NCBI RefSeq assembly: GCF_000716435.1
Contig: NZ_JNWO01000019.1
Location: 124,001-188,000 of the forward strand
Origin: Streptomyces xylophagus
GTDB lineage: Bacteria > Actinomycetota > Actinomycetes > Streptomycetales > Streptomycetaceae
DNA length: 64,000 bases
Direction of reading: 5' to 3'
In this document: piece after piece, positions 51,403 to 61,173 of the stretch
Layout of the letters: every line of letters begins with the position of its first letter
Numbering within the stretch: position 1 is the stretch's first letter
Program-made: the position numbers and the translations under genes
Notes under the pieces: generated by a model
Told to the model about the DNA's origin: nothing
Databases searched by the model: none
The model's input: only the letters and a program-made list of their open reading frames with translations

Positions 51403-52038
51403 GTGAACAAGGCGCAGCTCGTAGAAGCGATTGCGGACAAGGTCGGTGGCCGTCAGCAGGCCGCCGAGGCGGTCGACGCGGTTCTGGACGCGATCGTCCG
51501 TGCCGTCGTCAATGGGGACCGGGTTTCGGTCACCGGCTTCGGTTCGTTCGAGAAGGTCGACCGTCCGGCCCGTTACGCCCGCAACCCCCAGACGGGCGAG
51601 CGGGTTCGGGTCAAGAAGACCTCCGTGCCGCGCTTCCGCGCGGGCCAGGGTTTCAAGGACCTGGTGAGCGGCTCGAAGAAGCTCCCGCGCGGCGGCGAGG
51701 TCGCCGTCAAGAAGGCGCCCAAGGGCAGCCTGAGCGGCACGGCTTCGGCGACGGTCAAGAAGGCCGCGGCCAAGAAGACCACCGCCAAGAAGGCCACGGC
51801 CGCCGCGAAGAAGACCGTGGCGAAGAAGACCGTCGCCAAGAAGACGGTCGCCAAGAAGGCCACGGCCAAGAAGACCACCGCCAAGAAGACCACGGCGACG
51901 GCCAAGAAGACGGCGGCCAAGAAGGCCACCGGCACCGCCAAGAAGGCCCCGGCGAAGAAGGCGACGGCCAAGAAGGCCCCCGCCAAGAAGTCGACGGCGC
52001 GCAAGACCACCGCCAAGAAGGCCACCGCCACCCGCTAG
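51403..52038 (+). CDS. hupS: HU-family nucleoid protein with lysine-rich tail
   Basis: 211 residues, GTG start with GAAGGGGAAG. The HU/IHF domain (1-92) has [40 protein letters not shown] and the DNA-clasping arm, then [12 protein letters not shown]. The remaining 110 residues are [16 protein letters not shown] lysine/alanine/threonine repeats, as in histone H1. This two-part layout is the HupS form, which in S. coelicolor compacts spore nucleoids. It is flanked by a long leader and a strong terminator. Confidence 0.95.
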   Translation: MNKAQLVEAIADKVGGRQQAAEAVDAVLDAIVRAVVNGDRVSVTGFGSFEKVDRPARYARNPQTGERVRVKKTSVPRFRAGQGFKDLVSGSKKLPRGGEVAVKKAPKGSLSGTASATVKKAAAKKTTAKKATAAAKKTVAKKTVAKKTVAKKATAKKTTAKKTTATAKKTAAKKATGTAKKAPAKKATAKKAPAKKSTARKTTAKKATATR

Positions 52039-52065
52039 TCAGCGGAACGCAGGGCACTCACGCGC

Positions 52066-52096
52066 CGGGCCGGACTCCCCTTGGGAGTCCGGCCCG
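52066..52096. terminator. Strong terminator after hupS
   Basis: A perfect 14-bp stem with a three-base loop (CTT), 27 bases after the hupS stop and 29 before the convergent small gene's stop. Confidence 0.85.
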
Positions 52097-52125
52097 CGGC
52101 GTATTCGCGGCCCGTAGGCGGGCGT

Positions 52126-52329
52126 TCAGAAGGTCTGCAGCGTCACCAGCGTGACCCTGAGCCCGTCCCTCGGCCCCTCGGTCTCGATCCGCACCCGCTG
52201 TCCCGGCCGCAGCAGCCGCAGCCCGCCCGCGTCGAACGCGGCGGAGTCGAAGGACACCGGGGTGCCGTCGTCGAGCAGCACACTGCCGGTACGGGAATCG
52301 GCGTCGTAGGTGTAAGCGGTCGCCTGCAT
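52126..52329 (-). CDS. Small OB-fold-like hypothetical protein
   Basis: 67 residues, predicted almost entirely beta: AYTYDADSRTGSVLLDDGTPVSFDSAAFDAGGLRLLRPGQRVRIETEG. It resembles the cold-shock/OB arrangement in layout, but I do not see RNP motifs, so the family is uncertain. It lies 27 bases downstream of cofC in the same direction and may share its transcript. Confidence 0.72.
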   Translation of the reverse strand: MQATAYTYDADSRTGSVLLDDGTPVSFDSAAFDAGGLRLLRPGQRVRIETEGPRDGLRVTLVTLQTF

Positions 52330-52356
52330 GGCCCGCAGCCTACTGCCCGCCCATGC

Positions 52357-52998
52357 CTATGGCTGGCCCGGAATCAGCAGCCCCGCCGCCGCTGCCGCCG
52401 TGCGCGGCCCCACCCCCAGGGCCAGTGCCGCCCGCAGATCCTCGCCGGTGTCCACGTCCTGTCGTACGGAATCCACCGCGTCCAGGGTGAGTTCGCTCGC
52501 CCCCGAAGCGCGATGGCGGGCGCGGGAATCCGTGCCGAATGCCGGACGCAATTCGTGGCCCTCTCGCGCGGTGAGCAAGGTGGTGCCGATTGCGGCCGCG
52601 TCCGGGAGAAAAGCGCGCGGGAATTCCGCGGCCGCGTCCAGGACGCGGGCCAATTCCGCGGGGCGCAGAGCCGGCAGATCGGCGTTCAGGGCCGCGACCG
52701 CGCTTTCGGGTCGGGAAACCCGTACGACCGCCGCCGCGTGCCGCAGAGCGGCGTTCAGGCCGTCTCCCGGCTCGTCGGCGACGATACGGGCGCCCAGCGC
52801 GGCGAGTTCGCGGCCGGCCAGGGCGTCGTCCGTGACGACCGCCACATCGCGGACCGCCCGGCAGGCCAGCACGGCCGCCACGGTGTCCTGGGCGAAGGCG
52901 AGGGCGAGGCCCGGGCGCAGCCCGTCGTCCGCGGTGTCCGAGAGCCTGCTCTTGGCTCGCGCCAGAGACTTCAGGGGTATGACCAAGGTCCACTGCAC
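52357..52998 (-). CDS. cofC: 2-phospho-L-lactate guanylyltransferase
   Basis: 213 residues, GTG start. The nucleotidyltransferase N-terminus WTLVIPLKSLARAKSRLSD, then VVTDDALAG, DEPGDGLNAALRHA and ALNADLPALRPAEL, are typical of CofC/FbiD. It activates 2-phospholactate or phosphoenolpyruvate with GTP in coenzyme F420 synthesis. The other F420 genes are not in the window. It diverges from the plsC gene. Confidence 0.93.
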   Translation of the reverse strand: MQWTLVIPLKSLARAKSRLSDTADDGLRPGLALAFAQDTVAAVLACRAVRDVAVVTDDALAGRELAALGARIVADEPGDGLNAALRHAAAVVRVSRPESAVAALNADLPALRPAELARVLDAAAEFPRAFLPDAAAIGTTLLTAREGHELRPAFGTDSRARHRASGASELTLDAVDSVRQDVDTGEDLRAALALGVGPRTAAAAAGLLIPGQP

Positions 52999-53143
52999 GA
53001 GCGTTCCGTCCCTCTCTTGTCGCGGCCATTGTCACCCGGCACCCCTGGCGGTGTCGGTGGCGGGGCGTACGGTGTTCTCGACAGACCGGCGGCCTGGGGC
53101 GACACTTGTGCGGCCCCCCGAGGCCCTAGAGGAAGGTGTTCGC

Positions 53144-53953
53144 GTGCCCCGCCGCAGAATCGGGTTCTGGTACCGCTTCGCAGCGGTCCTCTGCAAACCG
53201 CCCTTGGTGGTTCTGATCAAGCGGGACTGGCGCGGAATGGAGCACATTCCGGCCGAGGGCGGATTTATCACCGCGGTGAACCACAATTCGCACGTAGATC
53301 CCCTTGCGTACGCTCACTTTCAGTACAACACCGGGCGCGTTCCGCGATTCCTCGCGAAGAGCGGCCTTTTCAAGAAGGGATTCGTCGGAGCCGCGATGCG
53401 CGGCACCGGACAGATCCCCGTCTACCGCGAGACCACCGACGCGCTGAGCGCCTTCCGCGCCGCGATCGACGCCGTGGAGCGCGGTGAGTGCGTCGCCTTC
53501 TATCCCGAGGGCACCATCACCCGGGACCCCGACCAGTGGCCGATGACCGGCAAGACCGGCGCCGCGCGCGTGGCCCTGCAGACCAAGTGCCCGGTGATTC
53601 CCGTAGCGCAGTGGGGCGCCAACGAGTTGCTGCCTCCGTACGCCAAGAAGCTGCACGTCTTTCCGCGCAAGACCAGCCATGTGCTCGCGGGCCCGCCGGT
53701 GGACCTCACGCGGTTCTACGGCAAGGAGATGAGCCCGGACCTCCTCAAGGAGGCGACCGAGGTCATCATGGCCGACATCACCCGCCTGTTGGAGCAGATC
53801 CGCGGCGCGAAGGCACCCGAGACGCCCTACGACCCGCGCCGTGAGCGGATCGAGCAGCGGCGCCGGACGGCCGCGGAAACCCAGGAGTTGGAGGCGCGGG
53901 CCGAGTCGGCGACCGAGCCGAAGGTCGAGCAGGAAGAGGGGCAGGGCACGTGA
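53144..53953 (+). CDS. plsC: 1-acylglycerol-3-phosphate acyltransferase
   Basis: 269 residues from the GTG at 53144 (VPRRRIGFWYRF) with GAGGAAGG upstream; the longer frame from 52328 is a shadow of cofC. Signatures: the HX4D motif NHNSHVDP, GQIPVYRETTD, FYPEGTITRD and VIPVAQWGA. It acylates lysophosphatidate in the membrane during phospholipid synthesis. The last 50 residues are charged and probably disordered. It overlaps gpsA by 4 bases (GTGA), which makes the precursor glycerol-3-phosphate. Confidence 0.93.
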   Translation: MPRRRIGFWYRFAAVLCKPPLVVLIKRDWRGMEHIPAEGGFITAVNHNSHVDPLAYAHFQYNTGRVPRFLAKSGLFKKGFVGAAMRGTGQIPVYRETTDALSAFRAAIDAVERGECVAFYPEGTITRDPDQWPMTGKTGAARVALQTKCPVIPVAQWGANELLPPYAKKLHVFPRKTSHVLAGPPVDLTRFYGKEMSPDLLKEATEVIMADITRLLEQIRGAKAPETPYDPRRERIEQRRRTAAETQELEARAESATEPKVEQEEGQGT

Positions 53954-54960
53954 GCAAGCCGGTCAAGGCGGCTGTCTTCAGCGCCGGTTCGTGGGGCACG
54001 GCTTTCGGCATGGTGCTCGCCGACGCGGGGTGCGAGGTCACGCTGTGGGGGCGCCGCGCGGAAGTCGTGGAAGCCATCAACTCCACGCGTACGAACCCCG
54101 ATTACTTCCCCGGCGTCGAACTCCCGGAGAACCTGCGGGCCACCACCGACCCCGCCGAGGCCGCCGCCCACGCCGACTTCACGGTCCTGTCGGTCCCTTC
54201 GCAGACGCTGCGCGCCAACTTGGCCGAATGGGCACCCCTGTTGGCGCCCGACACGGTCCTCGTCTCCCTCATGAAGGGCGTCGAACTCGGCTCCGTCATG
54301 CGGATGAGCGAGGTCATCGAAGACGTCGCCAAGGTCGGCCGGGACCGTATCGCCGTGGTCTCCGGACCCAACCTCGCGCGCGAGATCGCCTCCCGGATGC
54401 CGGCCGCCGCGGTGGTCGCCTGCACCGACGAGGCCGTGGCCCGCCGGCTCCAAGCCGCCTGCCACACCCCGTACTTCAGGCCGTACACCATCACCGACGT
54501 CGTGGGCTGCGAGCTCGGCGGCGCGGTGAAGAACGTGATCGGGCTCGCCGTCGGCATCGCGGACGGCATGGGGCTCGGGGACAACGCGAAGGGCTCGCTC
54601 ATCACCCGCGGTCTCGTCGAGACGACCCGGCTCGGCATCGCGATGGGCGCGGATCCGCTCACGTTCTCCGGGCTCGCGGGTCTCGGTGACCTGGTGGCGA
54701 CCTGTTCCTCGCCGTTGTCGCGCAACCACACCTTCGGCACCAACCTCGGCAAGGGCATGACCCTCCAGGAGACCATCGCGGTCACCAAGCAGACCGCGGA
54801 GGGGGTCAAGTCCTGTGAGTCCGTGCTGGACTTGGCGCGCAGGCACGACGTCGACATGCCGATCACCGAGACGGTCTTCGAGATCGTGCACGAGGGGAAG
54901 TCGCCGGTGGTCGCGGTCAAGGAGCTGATGTCGCGCAGCGCGAAGCCCGAGCGACGGTGA
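53950..54960 (+). CDS. gpsA: NAD(P)-dependent glycerol-3-phosphate dehydrogenase
   Basis: 336 residues, GTG start overlapping the plsC stop. The Rossmann motif AVFSAGSWGTAFG, the SGPNLAREIA segment, the catalytic Lys in GAVKNVIGLAVG, and NAKGSLITRGLVE plus GLAGLGDLVATC are all present. It reduces dihydroxyacetone phosphate to sn-glycerol-3-phosphate for phospholipids. It sits in an operon-like run with plsC upstream and ddl downstream. Confidence 0.96.
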   Translation: MSKPVKAAVFSAGSWGTAFGMVLADAGCEVTLWGRRAEVVEAINSTRTNPDYFPGVELPENLRATTDPAEAAAHADFTVLSVPSQTLRANLAEWAPLLAPDTVLVSLMKGVELGSVMRMSEVIEDVAKVGRDRIAVVSGPNLAREIASRMPAAAVVACTDEAVARRLQAACHTPYFRPYTITDVVGCELGGAVKNVIGLAVGIADGMGLGDNAKGSLITRGLVETTRLGIAMGADPLTFSGLAGLGDLVATCSSPLSRNHTFGTNLGKGMTLQETIAVTKQTAEGVKSCESVLDLARRHDVDMPITETVFEIVHEGKSPVVAVKELMSRSAKPERR

Positions 54961-55019
54961 GCAACGCGGGTCAACGGACGCTGACTCAAGCCACTACCAC
55001 CGGGTACTCTCATCGCGAT

Positions 55020-56177
55020 ATGAGCACCGAGAACCTCTCCCAGAACCCTGAGCAGCCGCCTCGCAAGCCGCGTGTGGCCGTCGTGTTCGGCGGTCGCAGC
55101 TCCGAGCACGGGATCTCCGTGGTCACCGCCGGCGCCGTCCTCGGGGCCATCGACCGGACCAAGTACGACGTCCTGCCGATCGGCATCACCCGCGAAGGCC
55201 GCTGGGCCCTCACCGCCGACGCACCGGAACGCATGGCGATCACCGACCGCCGCACCCCGGACGTCGAGCAGCTCGCCGAGTCGAACGAGGGCGGAGTGGT
55301 GCTCCCGATCGACCCCGGGAACCGCGAAGTCGTCGTCAGCGAACCGGGATCCGTGCCCAAGGCCCTCGGCGAGGTCGACGTCGTCTTCCCCGTCCTGCAC
55401 GGTCCCTACGGCGAGGACGGCACCCTGCAGGGACTCCTGGAGCTGTCCGGTGTGCCGTACGTGGGCGCGGGTGTGCTCGCCTCGGCCGTCGGCCAGGACA
55501 AGGAGTACATGAAGCGGGTGTTCACCTCGTTCGGCCTCAAGGTCGGCCCGTACGTGGTGATCCGGCCGCGCGAGTGGGAGCGGGACGAGTCCGCCGCCCG
55601 CAAGAAGATCATCGACTTCGCGGGTGAGCACGGCTGGCCGCTGTTCGTGAAGCCCGCGCGCGCGGGCTCGTCGATCGGCATCACCAAGGTCGACGACCTG
55701 GCCGGACTCGACGAGGCGATCGCCGAGGCGCAGCGGCACGACCCGAAGATCCTCGTGGAGGCCGCGCTGCGCGGACGCGAGATCGAGTGCGGGGTGCTGG
55801 AGTTCGAGGACGGGCCGCGCGCGAGCGTGCCTTCCGAGATCCCGCCGCCGGACGCGCACGCGTACTACGACTTCGAGGCGAAGTACATCGACTCGACGCC
55901 CGGCATCGTGCCCGCCCCGCTGACCCCCGAGGAGACCGCCGAGGTCCAGAGGCTCGCGGTGGACGCCTTCGAGGCGGCCTCCTGCGAGGGGCTCGTGCGT
56001 GCGGACTTCTTCCTTACCGAGGACGGCGAGTTCGTCATCAACGAGATCAACACCATGCCCGGCATGACACCGATCTCGATGTACCCGCAGATGTGGCAGG
56101 CGAGCGGGGTGAGCTACCCCGAGCTGGTTGAATTCCTGATCCAGGCGGCGCTGCGCCGGTCCACGGGCCTGCGCTGA
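55020..56177 (+). CDS. ddlA: D-alanine-D-alanine ligase
   Basis: 385 residues from the ATG at 55020 (MSTENLSQ); TACTCT lies 9 bases upstream and could be a leaderless -10. A GTG overlapping the gpsA stop at 54957 is the alternative. ATP-grasp signatures: VFGGRSSEHGISVVTAGAV, FPVLHGPYGEDGTLQG, LFVKPARAGSSIGITKV, VRADFFLTEDGEFVINEINTMPGMTPISMYP. It joins D-Ala residues for peptidoglycan in the cytoplasm. The active-site Glu near the N-terminus (EHGIS) is present. Confidence 0.96.
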   Translation: MSTENLSQNPEQPPRKPRVAVVFGGRSSEHGISVVTAGAVLGAIDRTKYDVLPIGITREGRWALTADAPERMAITDRRTPDVEQLAESNEGGVVLPIDPGNREVVVSEPGSVPKALGEVDVVFPVLHGPYGEDGTLQGLLELSGVPYVGAGVLASAVGQDKEYMKRVFTSFGLKVGPYVVIRPREWERDESAARKKIIDFAGEHGWPLFVKPARAGSSIGITKVDDLAGLDEAIAEAQRHDPKILVEAALRGREIECGVLEFEDGPRASVPSEIPPPDAHAYYDFEAKYIDSTPGIVPAPLTPEETAEVQRLAVDAFEAASCEGLVRADFFLTEDGEFVINEINTMPGMTPISMYPQMWQASGVSYPELVEFLIQAALRRSTGLR

Positions 56178-56205
56178 TCCGGTCGCTTCAAAGGCCTGAG
56201 TCGAG

Positions 56206-56697
56206 CTAGTCGGCGATCCCTGCGGGGATCGCCTTCTTGACGGCCTTCGCCAGGTCGACCAGGGGCGCCAGTCCGTCTCCGGTGCGGTCCTTCGGGATGG
56301 TCACCTCGACGTACGCCTTGCGCAGCGTCGTGGTGAACCGGAAGGAGCCGTCGTCCTGCCTCTGCAGCAGCCAGCCGACCCCGTTCACCTCGACGCCGTC
56401 GGCCTCCGGGTCGTTCATCTTCGCGGGTCTCACGACACCGCAGCGCAGTATGATCGCCGGGTTCCCCCAGCCCGCGGTCAGCGCGGACGCGGGCTCGGGA
56501 TCCCGGCGGCCCCGGCCGTCGACCTCGGACGGCAGCACCTTGTCCAGATTCCGGCACAGCCCGGTGCCCTTCGCGCCCGGCGAGGGAACCGCCGCCGACG
56601 CGCTGTCGTCTGCTGAGGAGCAGCCCGCGACGGTGATCAGCAGGGCGAGCACGGACAGCCCGAGGACAGAACGGTGCCGGGGACGGAGAGAGTTCAC
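56206..56697 (-). CDS. DUF3515 lipoprotein
   Basis: 163 residues with a signal peptide and lipobox VAGC. The mature part matches DUF3515: LCRNLDKVLPSEVDGRGRRDPEP, GWGNPAIILRCGV, and a C-terminus with YVEVTIPKD and LVDLAKAVKKAIPAG. Function unknown; attached to the outer face of the membrane. Convergent with ddl and downstream of the small Lrp-type gene. Confidence 0.9.
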   Translation of the reverse strand: MNSLRPRHRSVLGLSVLALLITVAGCSSADDSASAAVPSPGAKGTGLCRNLDKVLPSEVDGRGRRDPEPASALTAGWGNPAIILRCGVVRPAKMNDPEADGVEVNGVGWLLQRQDDGSFRFTTTLRKAYVEVTIPKDRTGDGLAPLVDLAKAVKKAIPAGIAD

Positions 56698-56717
56698 CGG
56701 CCAAGGGTAGACGGGGG

Positions 56718-56951
56718 CTACAGATGCACCACCGGGCAGGTCAGGGTGCGGGTGATGCCGTCCACTTGCTGGACCTTGGCGACCACCATGCGGCCGAGGT
56801 CGTCGACCGTGTCGGCCTGGGCCCGCACGATCACGTCGTACGGTCCTGTCACGTCCTCGGCCTGGATCACTCCAGGAATCTTGCTGATCGTCTCGGCGAC
56901 GGTCGACGCTTTGCCGACCTCCGTCTGGATCAGGATGTACGCCTGTACCAC
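56718..56951 (-). CDS. Lrp/AsnC ligand-binding (RAM) domain protein without HTH
   Basis: 77 residues from the GTG at 56951 with GGAGGT 3 bases upstream. The entire protein is the RAM domain of Lrp/AsnC regulators: VQAYILIQTEVGKASTVAETISKIPGVIQAEDVTGPYDVIVRAQADTVDDLGRMV. There is no DNA-binding head. Such stand-alone RAM proteins may bind amino acids and join Lrp-type oligomers. It is followed by the DUF3515 gene and is divergent from thiL. Confidence 0.92.
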   Translation of the reverse strand: MVQAYILIQTEVGKASTVAETISKIPGVIQAEDVTGPYDVIVRAQADTVDDLGRMVVAKVQQVDGITRTLTCPVVHL

Positions 56952-57154
56952 GGAACCTCCAGGGCGGCCACGAGGATCATGTGGGGAAAAGGAACGCCAC
57001 GGTATCGCGTCGCCGCTCACCGCGGGGAGACCCGCGGCGGCCCGGGCCCTTGTGCCGGGACATGGGCACGACTGAAGTCGACGGTCACCTCGACCGTACC
57101 GAGCACACCGACGGCTCGCGACCGGGCGCTGCCGTCACGAGAAGAGGACGAACG

Positions 57155-58120
57155 ATGAAGGGCACCGTCGGTGAGTTGGGGGAGTTCGGGCTCATCAGGG
57201 AGCTCACTTCCCGGCTCACCACCACCCCCGCGGTCCGGGTCGGCCCCGGCGACGACGCCGCGGTCGTCGCCGCGCCCGACCGCAGGGTCGTGGCCAGCAC
57301 CGACATCCTGCTGGAGGGCCGGCACTTCCGTCGCGACTGGTCCACGGCCTACGACGTCGGCCGCAAGGCCGCCGCGCAGAACCTCGCGGACATCGCCGCC
57401 ATGGGCGCCGTACCGACCGCGCTGCTCCTCGGCCTCGTCGTACCGGCCGAACTCCCGGTCACCTGGCCCATGGAGCTGATGGACGGCCTGCGCGACGAGT
57501 GCCAGGTCGCGGGCGCCTCGGTGGTCGGCGGCGATGTCGTACGAGGCGACACGATCATGGTGTCGATCACCGCGCTCGGCGATCTGCGGGGCCGCGAGCC
57601 GGTCACCCGGGGCGGCGCCCAGCCCGGTGACGTGGTCGCCGTGACCGGCTGGCTGGGCTGGTCCGCGGCCGGGTTCGCGGTGCTGTCGCGGGGCTTCCGC
57701 TCGCCGCGCGCGTTCGTGGAGGCGCACCGGCGCCCCGAGCCGCCGTACCACGCGGGTCCGGCGGCGGCCGGGCTCGGCGCGACCTCGATGTGCGACGTCA
57801 GCGACGGGCTGATCGCCGACCTCGGGCACATCGCGGAGGCCAGCAAGGTCCGGATCGACATCCGGTCCGGCGCGATCGACATCCCGACGCAGATGAACGA
57901 CATCGGGCAGGCCGTCGGCGTCGACCCCATCCAGTGGGTGCTCACCGGGGGAGAGGACCACGCGATCGTGGCGACCTTCGCGCCGGACGTGAAGCTGCCG
58001 GCCCGCTGGAAGGTCATCGGCGAGGTCCTCAACCCCTCGGCGCTGCCCCAGGTGACGGTGGACGGGGCGCCGTGGACCAGCAAGGGCGGCTGGGACCACT
58101 TCGGGGACATCGAGTCGTGA
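57155..58120 (+). CDS. thiL: Thiamine-monophosphate kinase
   Basis: 321 residues from the ATG at 57155 with AGAGGA upstream; upstream extension overlaps only the divergent promoter. AIRS/PurM fold: [23 protein letters not shown] (metal-ATP loop), [30 protein letters not shown] and [13 protein letters not shown]. It phosphorylates thiamine monophosphate to the active diphosphate. Overlaps thiD by 4 bases (GTGA). Confidence 0.95.
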   Translation: MKGTVGELGEFGLIRELTSRLTTTPAVRVGPGDDAAVVAAPDRRVVASTDILLEGRHFRRDWSTAYDVGRKAAAQNLADIAAMGAVPTALLLGLVVPAELPVTWPMELMDGLRDECQVAGASVVGGDVVRGDTIMVSITALGDLRGREPVTRGGAQPGDVVAVTGWLGWSAAGFAVLSRGFRSPRAFVEAHRRPEPPYHAGPAAAGLGATSMCDVSDGLIADLGHIAEASKVRIDIRSGAIDIPTQMNDIGQAVGVDPIQWVLTGGEDHAIVATFAPDVKLPARWKVIGEVLNPSALPQVTVDGAPWTSKGGWDHFGDIES

Positions 58121-58902
58121 AGCCTCTGGTGCTGACGGTCGCCGGCTCCGACTCCGGTGGAGGGGCGGGAATCCAGGCCGACTTGAAGACCATGCTCGCG
58201 CTCGGCGTGCACGGCATGAGCGTCGTCACCGCGGTCACCGCGCAGAACTCCCTCGGGGTGCAAGGGGCTTGGGAACTTCCGGCGGAGGCGGTGCGCGCCC
58301 AGTACCGCAGCGTCGTCGACGACATCGGCGTACAGGCCGTGAAGACCGGGATGCTCGCGTCGGCCGAACTCGTCGAGACGGTCGCGGGGTTGATCGGCGA
58401 CACGGACGTCCCTACGGTCGTCGACCCGGTGGGCATCTCGAAGCACGGGGACTCGCTGCTGGCGGACTCCGCGCTGGACGCCGTTCGGACGAAACTGCTG
58501 CCGGTGGCGACCGTGGCGACGCCGAACCTCGACGAGGTGGCTCAGCTGACCGGCGTACGGGTCGAGACGGAGGGGCAGTTGCGGGACGCCGCGGCGGCTG
58601 TTCTCGGGTACGGGCCGCGCTGGGTGTTGATCAAGGGCGGTCATCTGCCGGGTGACGCGGTGGATCTGCTGACCGACGGCTCCGAGGAGTACTGGCTGCG
58701 CGCACCCCGGCACGACAACCGGCACACCCACGGCACGGGCTGCACGCTCGCCTCGGCGATCGCCTCGGAGCTGGCCAAGGGGCGGTCGGTGCCGGAGGCG
58801 GTGACGGCGGCCAAGGCGTACGTCACCGGGGCGATCGCGGCGGGGTTCGCGCTCGGCGGGGGGATCGGGCCGGTGGATCACGGGTGGCGTTTCAGGAACT
58901 GA
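58117..58902 (+). CDS. thiD: Hydroxymethylpyrimidine (phosphate) kinase
   Basis: 261 residues, GTG start overlapping the thiL stop. Ribokinase-like signatures: [45 protein letters not shown] and [17 protein letters not shown] with the catalytic Asp region. It makes HMP-PP for thiamine synthesis. With thiL it forms a two-gene thiamine operon. Confidence 0.95.
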   Translation: MKPLVLTVAGSDSGGGAGIQADLKTMLALGVHGMSVVTAVTAQNSLGVQGAWELPAEAVRAQYRSVVDDIGVQAVKTGMLASAELVETVAGLIGDTDVPTVVDPVGISKHGDSLLADSALDAVRTKLLPVATVATPNLDEVAQLTGVRVETEGQLRDAAAAVLGYGPRWVLIKGGHLPGDAVDLLTDGSEEYWLRAPRHDNRHTHGTGCTLASAIASELAKGRSVPEAVTAAKAYVTGAIAAGFALGGGIGPVDHGWRFRN

Positions 58903-58921
58903 ACCGGGCCCGAGGCACAGC

Positions 58922-58952
58922 AAAAAGCCGGCCCACATGAGGTGGACCGGCT
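58922..58952 (-). terminator. Rho-independent terminator of rpmB
   Basis: On the minus strand an 11-bp stem with one mismatch (58926-58936 with 58942-58952) is followed by TTTTT. It lies 42 bases after the rpmB stop; thiD converges on it. Confidence 0.85.
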
Positions 58953-58993
58953 CGATGCAGCGAACCAGCAGTGGCCGCGCGCTTAGCTGTGCG

Positions 58994-59179
58994 TCAGCGC
59001 GAGAGCTTGCCGGCCTTGATGCACGAGGTGCAAGCGTTCACGTGCTTCGGCGTCCCGCCGACCACGATACGGCGTCGCTGAATGTTCGGGTTCCAGCGAC
59101 GGGACGTACGGCGGTGCGAAAACGAGATGTTGTTGCCGAAGCTCGGCCCCTTGCCACAGACGTCGCAGTTGGCAGCCAC
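58994..59179 (-). CDS. rpmB: 50S ribosomal protein L28
   Basis: 61 residues, GTG start. The L28 pattern: [53 protein letters not shown]. Cys pairs at both ends (CDVC, CTSC) make this the zinc-binding form; Streptomyces often also carry a cysteine-free copy elsewhere that replaces it under zinc starvation. It has its own terminator and is divergent from the DAK2 gene. Confidence 0.97.
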   Translation of the reverse strand: MAANCDVCGKGPSFGNNISFSHRRTSRRWNPNIQRRRIVVGGTPKHVNACTSCIKAGKLSR

Positions 59180-59436
59180 GGGTCACTCCAAAGACTTCAG
59201 ATGCACAGATGCACTTACGGATGATCCCGGCATGCCGAGACCGAGATCTAAGATCTGGAATGGCATTGCCAGAGGGAAGGCCCGATCGGGATCGGGCAAC
59301 CGGAGCAGCATACAACGACCGCGCCAGTACAACGAAACTACCATGCCTGGTCGGGGGCCCGCTCCGGCCCTCCTCGGGTCCGGGCCGCCCCGGGGTCTAC
59401 GCTGCGTTCCCAGTCCAGCAGCTCAAGGAGGCGCAG

Positions 59437-61173
59437 GTGCCGCAGGTGCCGCAGACATTCTTCGATGCTCTCGCGGTGCGTACCTGGTGCGGTCTCGCGC
59501 TGCGGGCGCTGGGGCGTGCGCGCGAGGAGATCGACGCGATCAACGTGTACCCCGTGGCCGACGGGGACACCGGCACCAACCTGTACCTGACCATGGAGTC
59601 CGCCGTCGCCGCGGTCGAGGCGGTGTTCGACGGACACGGCACCCTGACCGAGCAGAAACCGCCGCTGGCCGACGCCGCCCACGCGATGGCCCACGGGGCG
59701 CTCATAGGGGCGCGCGGCAACTCCGGGACGATCCTCGCGCAGCTGCTGCGGGGCATGGCCCAGGTGCTCGCCGCCGACGGTGAGACGGCTCACACGGACG
59801 GAGAAGGGCTGCGGCTCGCCCTGCGGCGCGCGGCCGACTCCGCCCGGCACGCGGTGGCCCATCCGGTCGAGGGCACGGTCCTCTCGGTCGCCTCGGCGGC
59901 TGCCGACGCGGCCGACGACACCGAGGGCGACTGCGGCACCGTCGCACGGGCCGCCTACGACGGGGCGTGCGCGGCGCTGGCCGCGACCCCGGGGCAACTG
60001 GCCGTCCTTGAGCGCGCGGGAGTCGTCGACGCGGGCGGGCGGGGGCTGGTGGCGGTGCTGGCCGCGCTGGTGGAGACGTTCACACGGGAGGCGCCGGTCT
60101 TCGGGGGGCACGCACGCGTGGTCGCCGATGTGACGCACGCACGCGTGGAGGCCGTTTTGGATTCCGGCGCTGCTGGTGTCCCTGACGGTGATGCCGCTGT
60201 TGCCGACGTCATCCTGTGCGAGGACGGCCCGGAGGCATCGGAGGACGGCGGCCCCGCCTTCGAGGTGATCTACCTCCTGGAGGCCGACGACTCGGCCGTG
60301 ACGCGGCTGCGGGAGCGGCTGGACGCCCTCGGCGACTCGCTCGTCGTGGTCGGCGGCGACGGCCTGTGGAACGTCCATGTGCACGTCGACGACGCGGGCG
60401 CCGCCGTAGAAGCGGGCGTCGAGGCGGGACGGCCGTACCGCATCCGGATCACTCACTTCGGGCTCGGTGACGTCCACACCACCGGTGCCGAACGGCCGCC
60501 CCGGGAGCGTGCGCAGCGGGCCGTCGTCGCCGTCGTGCCCGGTGAGGGGCTGGCGGGGCTCTACGGCGAGGCCGGCGCGACCACCGTGCTCGCGCGCCCC
60601 GGGGAGCCGCCCGCCAGCGGGGAGTTGGTCGCGGCCGTACGACGGGCACACGCGCGTGAGGTCGTGCTGCTGCCCAATGACGCGGACCTGCGGCACACGG
60701 CGGCGGCAGCGGCCGAGCAGGCCCGCGCCGAAGGCATCCGGGTCGCGCTGATCCCGACGCGGTCCGCGGTCCAGGGGATCGCGGCGCTCGCCGTGCACGA
60801 GCCGGAGCGCCGCTTCGACGAGGACGTCGTCTCCATGACCTCGGCGGCCGGCGCGACCCGCTACGCCGAGGTCGCCGTCGCCGAGCGCCAGTCCTGGACC
60901 ATGGCCGGCATCTGCCAGGCCGGGGACGTCCTGGGCCTCGTCGACGGCGACGTGGCCGTCATCGGCGCCGACGTCACGGCCACCGCCCGGGCCGTCCTCG
61001 ACCGCATGCTCGCGGCCGGCGGCGAACTCGTCACGCTCGTCCTCGGCGACGAGGCACCCGAGAGCGTCGCCGACATCCTGGAGGTGCACGTCCGGGAGTC
61101 CTACCTCGCCGTCGACACGGTGGTGTACCGGGGCGGCCGGCAGGGCGCCCTGCTGCTCATCGGCGTGGAGTAG
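59437..61173 (+). CDS. DAK2-domain protein (YloV/FakA-like)
   Basis: 578 residues from the GTG at 59437, with AAGGAGG 6 bases upstream; a second GTG 9 bases later is possible, while the frame to 59209 has no SD. The N-terminal DAK2 phosphotransferase domain (about 5-205) has INVYPVADGDTGTNLYLTM, the metal and ADP-binding Asp loop, and GARGNSGTILAQLLRGMA. The middle and C-terminal regions match the FakA/YloV extension (VDAGGRGLVAVL, LGDSLVVVGGDGLWNVHVH). FakA phosphorylates fatty acids with a separate FakB lipid-binding partner. It faces the TPR gene; both stops lie in one palindrome. Confidence 0.9.
   Translation: MPQVPQTFFDALAVRTWCGLALRALGRAREEIDAINVYPVADGDTGTNLYLTMESAVAAVEAVFDGHGTLTEQKPPLADAAHAMAHGALIGARGNSGTILAQLLRGMAQVLAADGETAHTDGEGLRLALRRAADSARHAVAHPVEGTVLSVASAAADAADDTEGDCGTVARAAYDGACAALAATPGQLAVLERAGVVDAGGRGLVAVLAALVETFTREAPVFGGHARVVADVTHARVEAVLDSGAAGVPDGDAAVADVILCEDGPEASEDGGPAFEVIYLLEADDSAVTRLRERLDALGDSLVVVGGDGLWNVHVHVDDAGAAVEAGVEAGRPYRIRITHFGLGDVHTTGAERPPRERAQRAVVAVVPGEGLAGLYGEAGATTVLARPGEPPASGELVAAVRRAHAREVVLLPNDADLRHTAAAAAEQARAEGIRVALIPTRSAVQGIAALAVHEPERRFDEDVVSMTSAAGATRYAEVAVAERQSWTMAGICQAGDVLGLVDGDVAVIGADVTATARAVLDRMLAAGGELVTLVLGDEAPESVADILEVHVRESYLAVDTVVYRGGRQGALLLIGVE

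Noticed and set aside
51760..52030. Repeats in the hupS 3' half as a possible CRISPR or mobile element
   Set aside because: They are in-frame Lys/Ala/Thr codon repeats of the HupS tail with no regular spacer pattern.
52328..53143. Upstream extension of plsC
   Set aside because: The extension is antisense to cofC; the GTG at 53144 has a good SD and gives the normal family N-terminus.
59338..61089. 583-codon minus-strand frame opposite the DAK2 gene
   Set aside because: Shadow; composition atypical of a protein and no start signal.
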